Below, piece after piece: positions 1 through 18,700 of a stretch of 64,000 nucleotides of DNA. Position 1 is the first letter of the stretch; the number at the start of each line of letters is the position of its first letter. Below the pieces are notes generated by a model. That model made no database searches. It saw only the letters and a program-made list of their open reading frames with translations, and was not told where the DNA came from. The stretch comes from Scatophagus argus (taxonomy: Eukaryota > Chordata > Actinopteri > Scatophagidae). The stretch covers positions 3,503,501-3,567,500 of the forward strand of contig NC_058511.1 in NCBI RefSeq assembly GCF_020382885.2. Direction: 5' to 3'. The translations under genes were made by a program, and so were the position numbers.

Positions 1-7576
<7,576 letters not shown>

Positions 7577-7716
7577 GAGAGCCTTCCTCCATCTGAGCGT
7601 GCCCTGGATACAAACCAACGATGTCAACAGATTAACCCTCTCCCGTCCCCCTCGAGGTGCCCTCCGTCTCAGATACACTTCAGCGTGAAACCCTGCTCCG
7701 TAACTTGGGATGAAAG

Positions 7717-7722
7717 AATAAA
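7717..7722 (+). promoter_or_regulatory. proximal AATAAA poly(A) signal, trim67
   Basis: A canonical AATAAA lies 141 nt after the trim67 stop codon. It could give a short mRNA form, with the 12,069 signal giving a long form. Confidence 0.4.
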
Positions 7723-8609
7723 CTTCAGTTATTATTGGCTGCAAACAAATTGATCGGAGCTTGTGGACGTCACTACAGAGAGGTCTCGCGTTACCGTGGG
7801 TTGCCATACTTTTTTCATATCCCTGTTTTTAGCCCTGTGAACTCCAGTACACCAACAACACTGATGTTATCATTCCAGCATGTATGTTTCGGTAGCTGAA
7901 AAAGAGGAAGACCACACAGGCTGGAGAATTCTCCTTGAGGCCTGAGACTAAACTAATGGACCCTCCCACACTGTGCTAGAAAACGTTTTAGTCAACGAAA
8001 ACAAGGGGATTTTAGGAGGTGACAAAACGAGGAAGAAAACGATTCGGCGGCGCTTATTGTTGCTCTGCTTCTCTCTCAGGTGTGTTTACAGCTTTCAAGG
8101 TAAAACCAGATGAAGAGAATGTTTTGCAGGAGCTGTAGTGGCACCGCAGGATGTTACACTCGTGAAATGTTTACAAGCTAAAACTTTCATAGCGCATAGC
8201 TTGTTATCCCAGCCGCAGCTCCAACAGCGCCGCCTTCTCCGTTTTCTCCTCGTTTCTCCCTTCTTCTCCATCTAATGCAAAGTGGCTTAAAGATTGTTTG
8301 GTGCTGTCGTCAAAGAGGTTTACACGCGGAGGTCAAGCTGGGGAGGATTCATTTTATCCTTCATCTGCAGGGGATGGGAACGCCAACCCTGCAGAGGACA
8401 CATTTTATTTTGAAATGCATAGCGGTAGATTCACTGTTTTTGCATCTTTTGGTAGCGAGCAGAGTCTTGATTAGGACTGGTAGTGCAGGACTTAAGTGAC
8501 TTGTGGTAGACTTTGATTGAGTTCACTTGGACAACACGTGTATCTACCTCTAGTGGCAGAATGAACAGAGACAACAGACCTTCATGCTTTGTTTGGCCAT
8601 CTAATGTGG

Positions 8610-8828
8610 TTAAAGGAATAGTTTGACTAAAAACAAAGGCAGGTGAAACAATCTCATTGTTCTGTCCCCATTAACCATACAGGATACATCATATTAGTGC
8701 CCTTTTGAGGTGCTGTTCCCCAGTTTCCACCCTTTATGTTAAGCTAAGCTAACCAGCTCCTGGATGTGGTGTCGATCTTCTCATCTTACTCTTGGCAAGA
8801 TTCCCAAAATGTCAAACTATTCCTTTAA
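8610..8828. mobile_element. piggyBac-type MITE with perfect 18-bp terminal repeats
   Basis: The 18-mer TTAAAGGAATAGTTTGAC at 8610-8627 recurs exactly as its reverse complement at 8811-8828. Each end carries TTAA, the piggyBac target. The interior has the GCTAAGCTAACCAGC-type segment that I remember from this very common fish element. At about 219 bp it has no coding capacity, so it is a non-autonomous copy mobilised in trans. Confidence 0.85.
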
Positions 8829-11800
8829 AAAAAATATGCGGTGAAGTTAGAGGTTAAAATGTGCCTGCAGCATTTGATAAACTGTGGGGAGCTTGACTTA
8901 ATTTGGTTTCCAAATCTGTTTCCAAATTGTGCGCAACAGTTTGTAGGCTGAATTAATCAGAGCGAGGGAACGAGAAACCGGAGCTTTTCCCGCCTCTGTG
9001 TTTATCTGAAGCCTCTCTCAGACTCTGTCTCATGTAGAAATGTTTTCACCTCGAGGGATGAATGTCAGACAAGGCTGAAACGAAACTCAACTGAACCAAA
9101 CCTTACTTTTTCTGTTGTTTTACACGACCAACAGTTACTATGACACATCAAAAGCAGGTGAGAAAAGTGTGGCTGTCTCATGGTAATTTTATTCTGTGCT
9201 CATCTCTCAGTCTCTCTGAAGAGTCTCAGATGCTTTCAGGCATCTTTAATCTGTCGTTCTGAAAATGATCTCCAAAAGTCACATCAGGTAGAGTTACATC
9301 CGCTGCTGTAATTCTCATCAGGGATTTGATATGGCAGCCTGTAGGGGACACAGCAGCTTCAAACTTCAACCAAACCACTGTGACTAAGGATGTTTTAACA
9401 TGCATTTATCTTAATGCAGGAGAGAGTGGAGAAGTTTGTTTTGGGGGGGTATTTTATCTTATAATATCCTACATATTTCTATTCCCTATGATGTTGTGTG
9501 AGAGAGAAGCTCTTAGAGGTATCGACAGAGATTTGGGGTTTATGTGTGAATGGAAATCCACAAACTGTAAATACTGATATGTGAGTTCCGATTGTGACGT
9601 GTGACATTTTAAGCATGGATTAAGCATCGAACAAGTTGTAAATAAGTGTACTGCATTACTGTCTCTGCTATGAGTGATGTTAAAGCCAACCGCTCCCACA
9701 GCTCGCCCTCTGCTGTTGGATGGCGGCAACAACAGGATTAGCCCAGAGGTGCTTCAATCCTGTTCATCAGCCAACCGCGTTTTCATACCTTTAACTCGCT
9801 GACTTTTCGAAAGATATCAGCAAACTTTTTCTCTCTGGCGACATGTCAGATTTTAACATCTCTTGCACTTAAGTCAAGCTTGCCCTATCATATAACAACC
9901 TTAAAATACAGCATGTGACTCAGCGGAAAGAGACATTAAAGCTGGTACTGGAATAGTGAGTTTTGTTTTCAGTGCAATCAGAGTATAATGTGTTGGCCTG
10001 CGGTTACCTTTCTTTTAGAGATTTTATTTAATTATAATTATTAGAGTGGTATAATAAGCTATTATCTTCCAACTCTGGTTGGCTTTACCTCCCATTTTAG
10101 AGTTATTTTTAACCAATACTGTTGAAGAATGATTGAGCCTTTTTGGGAGATGGGGATACGATTATGCATTTATTAATGACTCAAAGCTGTTAACTAGAAT
10201 GTTACATTTACAACATTTAAAATACCAGAACAGCAAACAGGAAATATCATCTACCAAATATTTACCATTTAACTCTGCAAAAAACCCAACTTCAGCTTCA
10301 CTGGCTTTTTACACCTGATGCTGCATTCAAATTAAGTGGGAAAGATACTTTTAGAGCAGCTCATCTACCTTTTTAAAATCACAATAGATCAAATGTCTTT
10401 GCCCATCAGACTGTGCAGGTCCCTTCAGTTCTAAATAAGTTCTCTCTCAGAGCTAATGAGCAAATGTTGCTCGCAAGTTCACCTTTTCAACTTGAAAGAT
10501 GGTAAAAATCATTTAATTTGAATTTCAGTTGTGACTGAATTTTATCTGTATGAAGTCATTCACCTGAAAGTCTCAAGTTGAATTGCTGGACAAGATCAGA
10601 TTTTCTGCCAGCGCTTTCTACCAGCTCTTCATCTCCCCATATGACCTGAATGCAGCATAAAAGTCAGGATTTGAACCAGTTGCTCCCGAACCAGAAAGCA
10701 AACATCGATTTACCAAAGGGGATTTTTATTTTCTGATGTTCCCCAGACTGCCAGCCACCACCTAAGGGCTACATTTGCATAATGCAAGGCTTTCTGGCTG
10801 CTCGGCCGTCCCCTCTGACCCACCTCCCACACTGGTGGAGAGGTGCAAATCAACCTGCCCCGAGGTTCATTTTGTCATCACCAGGAATAGATTTTAGGCC
10901 CACGAGCAAAGTGACGCGTATCTCACGTAACCACAGGGGAACCGTTTCTACCCTCAAAAAGTGTGGTTGGTTTGCGGTTACACAGCCAGCAGATATGGCT
11001 GTGTTGAAGTCGAAATGGCAGAGAGAAAATCACGACTGGAGGCAATGAAAGCCAACTGAAGTTCGGAAAGTCAGACAGCATGTGTCAGATGAAAGGAGAT
11101 GACGCCTGTTCCTTTCTAAACACACCGTTTTGTTTTGTTTTATAATCTAAAGTTAATATCAAAACTTCAGGTGACAGATACTAACAAAAATCACATATTT
11201 AAAACGAGTCACACTGTAGTCACTCCTGTCCAGATGTGGTTTCGTAAGAGTGCTTGTGTGGCATGTCCCTTTACCCCACACTTACCCACCCATGAATGTG
11301 AGATATTCTAGTAATTTAACTTCAGGATATGGTGCTGGGAAAAAAGCATGACATTGCTGTTTATCTTAGGCAGATTTATTTACTCTACAAAGTATGTAAA
11401 TATATTTAATTATGTATTTATTTTCTTCAGAGTATTTCCCTCTTTCCCAGGGTTGCAGGTTAAAAAGAGGTTCACCGGCAACAAAATCTCAGCAGAAAAC
11501 AGAATCGCTTACAGCTTGAAACGTGTGTGACGTGCTGCAGATAAGCTTCGTATTTCCTCTTCCTTTGTAAACATGTAATTAACACAAAAGCTGCTTCAAG
11601 AAAACAGACGTGAGAACTCGTGACCTCACACAGACGCACACTGCCAGATCACACCTCTCGTTTCCCCATCGTCGCTGTTGTTGTCAAAGTCTTCATGTTT
11701 TCCCTTTAACTCAATGAAAACCGGTTTCTGGAAAGATGTGTGATGTTTACACACCGAGAGCGCAGCTTCTCGAGGCCATCAGGAGGTCGTGTGTGGTTTC

Positions 11801-12068
11801 TGAACCGCACGGGCAAAAACCTGCTTTCTCATTCTTTGTATGTGTTTCTTCATGAAAACTTACGTCCGGCCTTTACACGTGCGTGAATTGTTTTTTTTCC
11901 TGTCCTGTCACGTTCCCCTCCCTTCCTGCCACTGTAAATATAAATGTTTTGTACGACTACATGGTTTGTATATGAGATATGCATTGTAACTGGATAATTT
12001 TGCAACCTTTACAGTGTAAAACACGAGAAATGCAAATGTCTTCTTTTTCTGGTCATTTATAAAAACAC

Positions 12069-12074
12069 AATAAA
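12069..12074 (+). promoter_or_regulatory. distal AATAAA poly(A) signal, trim67
   Basis: This AATAAA follows an AU-rich tract and is a candidate end of the long trim67 3' UTR. Another AATAAA is at 12,158-12,163. Both point toward the convergent C1orf131 gene, whose stop is at 12,509. Confidence 0.4.
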
Positions 12075-12349
12075 TTAACTGTGATGGAATATGATTTGAC
12101 ACAATCTCCAGTTTTGTGTGCTGCCACGGTGTACTTTCAGGGCCCATTTTGGAGATCAATAAATTGGATTGTTGACTCAGCAGTGTTGTCACCAGTTAAC
12201 ACAGTCTCATATTTTACCGCAGACGAGGGACGTGTCCTCTGGAAATCAGACTTACTTCCTCGTGATGCTGCACTCAGTCCCGCAGGGAGCCGAGCCTTAG
12301 AAACGAGGTCGTCCTCTTGGTCTGCTTGCACTTTCCCCATCCTGGAGGA

Positions 12350-12355
12350 TTTAAT
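12350..12355 (-). promoter_or_regulatory. candidate ATTAAA poly(A) signal for C1orf131
   Basis: On the minus strand this reads ATTAAA, about 155 nt beyond the C1orf131 stop codon. No minus-strand AATAAA is visible closer. If used, the C1orf131 and trim67 3' ends lie only about 200-300 nt apart, tail to tail. Confidence 0.4.
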
Positions 12356-12508
12356 CTTCCACCTGCAAACATAAACATAAGACAAATGCATTTCAGCCCC
12401 TTTATCCTTTGTCCTTTACCCTTAACTTACTGTCGTTCTAACATAAAAGTCCCGAGAGAAGACCAGCAGATGTCAGCAGGTCATTCACAAGAATAAACTC
12501 ACCCACAC

Positions 12509-15477
12509 TTATTTTCTTTGCTTGTTGCCTTTGATTTTCTGGATCTCCTTGGAAGAGAGGATTAACATGCCGTTCTTGAAGCGGCCCACCTGACCTGTGG
12601 GGGCCGTGCCAGAGCCAGAGGACACCTTCTTCTTGTTATTGTCCCTGGAGGACAAGGGGGCACAGGAAAACATGGGTTTCAACAATAGAGGTACAAAAAA
12701 ATAAGGATAACATAAGATAAGAGGATAAGATTTTTTTAAAAAGCAAAATTTTAAAGAATATTCAAAATATTAGTCAATTCTCTTTACAGCCCTTCACTGT
12801 TCTGTGATTTCCTAGAGGAAAATGTTGACAGAAGTCTCACCAACCTTTGATTACTCTGCTTCTTCTTTTTCTTCAGGTCCTGCAGAGAAATGACACACGT
12901 TTAAGCAAGAAGAATTAACAGAATAAGAATTTAGTAACAATTACCATCGCTATGTTTAATCAGTTTTAAAACGACTTACTGATTTAATTACAGCCCCAAT
13001 AACCCTTTAACTAACAGAAACACCACTTATAAGTAAAGCTGGAACGTTTCAGTTTGGATTAAACCTGAAGGAGCAGATCTTACCGGCTGAACCTCCTCCT
13101 TTGCTTTCTGCTTCTTCTCTTTGATCTGCTGCTGCATTATCTTGTAGTTGATGTAGTCCTTCTTAGGAGGCTGAATAAGAGAGAGTAATTAAGCTGCGAA
13201 CTGGTCCCTCAGCTATTAAAAAGTCTGTGCCACAGAAGAACCTCACAGTGTGAAGCTGATTAAATATGTACATCTTGAGTTTTTCTTACTCTGGCTCCCA
13301 GCATGACGGCTCTGTCCTGTTCAAAAACACGCTGCTGCTCCTTCTTATAACCCGTGATTCCAAACCGATGAACCTCCAGACGAGCCTGACGAGAACATAC
13401 GCAAACACAGCATGAAGCGTATCGTATCGCAGACATTAAGCACACTGAAACACAATTACATTAATTCACAGTGCAATAATTTGCAGTCACATACAAAAAT
13501 GACATTTCCAAATTAATATGTCCATTATTTTGGCATGAACTACCGCTCTTTAAACTCAGAATTAAAATAAGCTCCTCACAGTAAATTGCAATAAAACTGT
13601 CACCTTTTCCAGGTTGAGTTCTTCTAGCTGGCTGTTGTCCTTCTTCTCGGTTATCTGAAGAAGAAGAGACGAAAAGTCAAGTGAGCTGGTGGTGAAAAGA
13701 ACAGCACAGAGAAGATCAACAAGGGGTCATGCAGTCGCCTGGAGGAGGTCAGGTTTCAAAATGTCAAACAGGGAAAATAAAACATGTTTCCAAGATGAAA
13801 AGATGTTATGTATGTATATTTTTGTATAATGTTAAAGTACAACACTGTGGGCTTACAGGCACTTTGCTGGGGGCTGGTGTCTGCTTGGTTTTCAGTTTCT
13901 TTCTGGGGTCCTGAAATGTGATGACCTCCACCTGGCTCATCTGCTGGTCAGCTGGACCTGAGTGAGATGGGATACATTCAACCAATGAGAAAAGATAGTT
14001 TAGTGACTGCTGTGCATACAGTATGTATGAATGGGGTGTGGGATCAATTCTTGACATTGAAATCCTACTAAACAATATGCCAGGTTGAGCAGCAGCACGT
14101 TGTCACAAAGTGAGGAAAAATAAATCATCACATAGTAATCAAAACATTCTGATACATCTACATACAGTGATAATTTATAATCGCATCACAATCCTCTGAC
14201 TCAGAAATAAATCAAATCATGAGGTGCTTACAGATTGCCACCCCCGGGATGCTTAGATGAGTTACAAACTATGGGTTAATTTACGCACTAAACATTTTTA
14301 AACACCAGGAAGTTTCAGTCACACGAGTGATGTTGTCATCCAGCTCGTTCCTACCCGTCTGCTCGGTCTTTGGTTGCTTCTGCTGGTGTTCAGCGCCAAC
14401 GCGACCTGCTGTGACGTCTTCAGTGTCGCTGCTGGTATCCCTGACTGCAGGGAACTCTTCCTCCGCTTCCTCCTCCGCACATCTTTTTCGTTTTTTCTTC
14501 TTCTGAGACTTGATCTTCTTTTGTGATGCTGGTCCATTACCTGCACCATCAGTCAACAACAAGCACATGAAATAAATTTCACTCTAGTTCCTCTGGTGAA
14601 CACAATGTGCTCTTAACTTCATTTCTCTGGTGAAGTGATGGACACATGAGGAAACAGCTGACTGTGAGTGCATGCTGGATGTCAGCACTTAATTTTGAAG
14701 CTACACATTAATTTAATATAAACTAAGCAATACAATATGAAAACTGTGAGTTACAGTCTACCTTTACAAAGCACATCAGGTTCACCTGTCACAGAGGGGT
14801 TAATATGCTTACTACTGAGGCTGTAGTTAATGAAGATGTACCTAATAAAGTGGTCACTCGGTGTATCACTTGCACACGTTTGTCAGGTTTAACTATTTGG
14901 ATTTATATTTTTCTGAAGGGTTACAGCATGCGAATAAATCAAGTCTTTGTGGGTTAATACCGCAACCCTGCACCGTTTGTCTCTGCAGGGTCAAAAACAC
15001 TAAGAGCCGGGTTAATTTACGTCTTCTCTCACGTTTACTCCCAGTAACATTGGGAACAGGTCTCAAACGTTTGACAGCACGCTGAATTCACAAACGATCA
15101 CCTTTACGACTTGAATCATTAAAAACCACTCACTTGGTTTGATTAATCACCATGGAGAGATAACTAATGTTATCAATAGGGTAGCGTTGAGGTAACACTA
15201 ACGTAGCTTCAATTGTTTAGTTAAGGTTAAAGTGCTCCAAATAACATAACGAGGATAATAGCCTTGTTTTAACTGTTATATTGTGTCAACATTTCCGTGG
15301 TGAGACAAACTAGATAGAAGGAAGGGAGCGTTTCATACGACAACAGTCTATTAAAGTAAGCTAGCTAGCTAGCTGGCTAGCAAGCTAACGCCACTTACCA
15401 AAGTCATAAAGCTTGTCCAAAACGTGTTCGAGAAACACAACATCTTCATCTGCTTCTCCGTTTGTCCTGGAGTTCAT
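12509..15477 (-). CDS. C1orf131: C1orf131 orthologue, small-subunit processome factor, complete
   Basis: Human C1orf131 is a nucleolar protein of the small-subunit processome, acting in 18S rRNA maturation. Eight minus-strand exons join in frame: 15399-15477, 14355-14540, 13857-13957, 13604-13654, 13290-13385, 13084-13170, 12845-12879 and 12509-12644. They total 771 nt, or 256 residues, somewhat shorter than the human protein of about 290. The start [12 protein letters not shown] precedes VLDKLYDFG, matching the LYDFG of the human N terminus. The conserved core is [18 protein letters not shown], then DRAVMLGAR and [20 protein letters not shown], and the end is [14 protein letters not shown] before a lysine-rich tail. 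Exon 2 is a charged, lysine- and glutamate-rich segment (SQKKKKRKR) that could serve as a nucleolar signal. All borders are GT-AG. It is divergently transcribed from gnpat. Confidence 0.94.
14541..15398 (-). other. C1orf131 intron 1
   Basis: This intron of 858 bp holds a fragment of a dispersed fish repeat at 14,831-14,866 and, close to its 5' splice site, a run of GCTA units (15,359-15,381). Nothing else is recognisable. Confidence 0.7.
14831..14866. repeat. fragment of common fish interspersed repeat
   Basis: The core GTACCTAATAAAGTGG followed by TCACTCGGTGTAT resembles the end of a repeat that is very abundant in fish, as far as I remember it (the ACCTAATAAAGTGGCCACTGAGTG motif). Only the terminal part is present. 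The family name is uncertain. Confidence 0.45.
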
Positions 15478-15773
15478 TTTAAGCTAATTACACAAGCAGG
15501 TTAATGAAAAAAGGTCTACGGGATCAATGGTAACACTACTGTACGAATGACAACAAACCACGAATGCACGTGGGTTAGCCGGCACGACAGGCTTTTGGTC
15601 CTTTCCGGCTACCGTAATTGCGGAAAAGCCCACGGAAGTGCCAGTTTACACGCCCATGCAAAGTTCTTCAGATGCTGGTACCAAGTAAAAGTGCCAAATC
15701 AAGAGGAGGAAACGTACAAATATTGGTGCACGTTTAACTCTCACTGGATGCAGTTCGTAAAGCCTGACACATT
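15478..15773. promoter_or_regulatory. bidirectional promoter between C1orf131 and gnpat
   Basis: Only 296 bp separate the two start codons, which face apart. The interval has several ETS-type GGAA cores: TTTCCGG at 15,602-15,608, GCGGAAAAG at 15,620-15,628 and ACGGAAGTG at 15,632-15,640. It has more CpG than the flanking introns and no obvious TATA box next to either gene. Both 5' UTRs must lie within it. This is typical of housekeeping gene pairs; transcription start sites cannot be fixed by eye. Confidence 0.7.
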
Positions 15774-18700
15774 ATGGCATCCGAAGCTGTTTATTCGGTA
15801 AGTGTGCTTTGCTTTCCGGAGGGCTAAGCTTTCTCAGCGGCAGCTCTCTGCTGGGAGTTAGCTCACTGCACTCTGGTTGACATTTGACATTTGATTCAAA
15901 CAGATGCACGCCAAATCCATGCTTACGTGACAGCATAACACAGAAACGTACTGTTTTAATTTGTAGCTGATACCGAAAAGTCATGCAGACTTGATTAGGG
16001 GGGTTGATGTTGTGCTTAGCGCCACTTTACACTAATACAAAAGATTGTAAAGCAGTTGTTATTCCTGTACTGTAGCTTGTCGGACATTTTGTCTTAATGT
16101 AACCCGAACGGTCATACCGTTGGTACCGCACTCTTTAGTCTTTGGTCGTCGTGATTAATACTGATCTGCAATTGGGATTTCCTACAACGGTAGAGTTTTT
16201 ATGCTGGCGTTCATGGTTCGTCACAATTTAACTGTTTAAACAACGAAGTGATTTCCTGCCTTAAGAGGTTCAACTCTGCGTCTGCTGCAGTTTCCCAAAG
16301 CTGCTGCTGCAGGTGTTGCTGTCTGCTCGTCTTCTGTCCCATCTCACAGGTGTGGGAAATACACGAATTGTCAAAGTATTGTTTTTAAGTACAGTTCTGA
16401 GGCGTTGGTACCTTAGACTTCCGTGCTGTTAAAAAAAAGGAAATATTGCAACGTTTACTCAACTTTAGCTGCTTACTAAACAGACTTGACTTGAAGCTGC
16501 TTTACGTTTTTGGCACAGAAGGAGTCACAGATTTTAACAGCTGTGCCTCCAAGATTTGCTCAGTGCCTTTGAGTCTGAGCGAAAACCAGCATCGCTTAAG
16601 TTTTTAATTTGTCAAAAAAAAAAAAAAGTGTGTGGTTACCAGGATAAACTGGTCTGATTCTTATCTGGGTGTGACGTTTCTGTTTTCCTAGCACAGAGAC
16701 CCGATGCTGAAGAAAAGAGATGACTTTGAGGACCTCCTGGAGGAGAGGAGGACCTCCAGCGACCTGAGATACGCCCTCAAATGTTACACTCCGGTGCTTT
16801 ACAAAGGACTGGCACCGTGTAAAGCCAGCGTGCTGAAGAGCATGGTGCTTCAGTCCAGTCAGCTGCACTATGTCATCAATCAGGTAAAATAGAAGTTTAC
16901 TGACAGCAGGTTGCACTTTTGGTTATTCCTGATGGATGTTGTGTCACGTTTGTGCTCAGAAATCAGGTTAGTTGAAGTCCAACCTCCTTTTTTCTTCTTG
17001 TTGAATGTTTGAGTTGGTTTCACGTTGATTCATTGATGAAAGTGTACATTTTTTGTTAACAATCTGATTTTAAGTGTCGGAGGCCTACGATTTGTGACAT
17101 CCGTTATTTTAAATGAAATGAAAAGGTTTCCAAAGAGACGGGCAGGGCTCCTGATGACGTCCAGGAGGAGGCGTCGGCCATCTTGGAAGAGATGGCTCAC
17201 TGTCTGCAGCTCAGCACCATTCGCTTCTTTGCCTTCATGCTCAGCAAGGTCTTTAAAACCTTGTTCAGAAGCATCTGTGTCAACGAAGAGGGCATCCAGA
17301 GGGTGAGAACACACACTTGCTGGACACCGAAGCGTGAGAGAAAAGTTAAAAACGTTGTTACGGTGCCTGACGTTCACATTCAGATTAACACTGTCTCTGT
17401 TCTGTGCTTGTTAGCTCCAACAGGCCATTCAGGAGCACCCGGTGGTCCTGTTACCCAGTCACCGTAGCTACATGGACTTCCTGCTGATGTCATACATCCT
17501 GTACACGTATGACCTGGCTCTGCCTGTCATCGCTGCCGGGATGGGTGAGTGTACACACCGAGTTAGCACATTTATGCACTCTTGTGTAAACTGCAGTTCA
17601 TTTAAAGGTATTTCTTATGTTTTGTCCAATGAAATCAGGTTTAGGATTTTAGAAATTCTCCTCTCTGTAACGCAGTCCAACACATCATAACTATCTGCAC
17701 TTTGATGACCTCCAGTTTGTGTGTCCCTGCAGACTTCATGGGGATGAAATTTGTTGGGGAGATGCTGCGGATGTCTGGAGCTTTCTTCATTCGCAGGTCG
17801 TTTGGTGGGGACAAGCTGTACTGGTCTGTCTTCTCCGAGTACGTGAAGATCATGCTCAAGGTGAGGACGCTGCGAGCGAGCTTTTCTGCCCCGAGGCTGG
17901 GGAGACGTGGCGTTTGTTGATACCGTTTTAAGTATTCGAAAACCCTGTGTGGATTGAGAAAGAATTCGCACGCTGCATACGACTTATGTGATATTGTTAT
18001 TTCTATGTCTTGTAGTAATGTTGGAAGAGATGATTTTTAATCTTTCTGTCTTTGTTGTTCACTTCAGAATGGATACGCACCTGTCGAATTTTTCCTGGAG
18101 GGGACCAGAAGCCGAACGGCGAAATCTTTGACACCAAAGTTAGGTCAGCAACAAGAAAAGCAGCTATAAGCTCTACAGTTTGTCCTGCCAGTATATTTCC
18201 ATCAGAATCAGTAACAGGTTTATGTCCTAGTAGGTTTTCGCACACAGTGTGTAGAACATATAATATGATAATAACCTGATAATACCCCAGCATTGTCACT
18301 AATTAACAAAGTCAAAATACCAAAGTCTTTGCCAGCATATTTCGACCTGGTTATGCAAATGTCCCCAATGTCTTTTCACTGATGTGACCTATTTTCTTGG
18401 TTAAAGTCTTTCTCTCCCTGACTGGCACCCTCGTCTGTGTCCTCCTGCAGGTCTGTTGAACATCGTCATGGACCCATTCCTTAAAGGGGAGGTGTTTGAT
18501 GTTAGCGTGGTTCCAGTCAGTATCAGCTATGAGAGGATCTTGGAGGAGGCGCTTTACGCCCGGGAACTGCTGGGTGTACCCAAACCCAAGGAGTCCACTT
18601 CAGTGAGTCTTTTAAACACCTGACACAATAAATAATACATTTATTCTTGTGCAAAAACATGTAAAAGAGATCTTTAAATCGCAGGTCATATTTAGCAGCC

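Larger units (their letters stand above)
7577..12090 (+). other. trim67: trim67 3' UTR, probably very long
   Basis: Sequence after the trim67 stop has no recognisable coding exon for 4.5 kb. It also lacks the CA/GT microsatellites that punctuate most of the window, which fits transcribed exonic DNA better than spacer. A first AATAAA lies at 7717-7722, close to the stop. A second at 12,069-12,074 follows an AU-rich stretch that looks like the end of a long neuronal 3' UTR. A piggyBac-type MITE sits inside at 8610-8828. The UTR extent is inferred and could instead end near 7740. Confidence 0.45.

Noticed and set aside
15547..15801. Upstream ATG as gnpat start
   Set aside because: It is not in the gnpat frame. 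The frame used has a TGA two codons before the ATG at 15,774.
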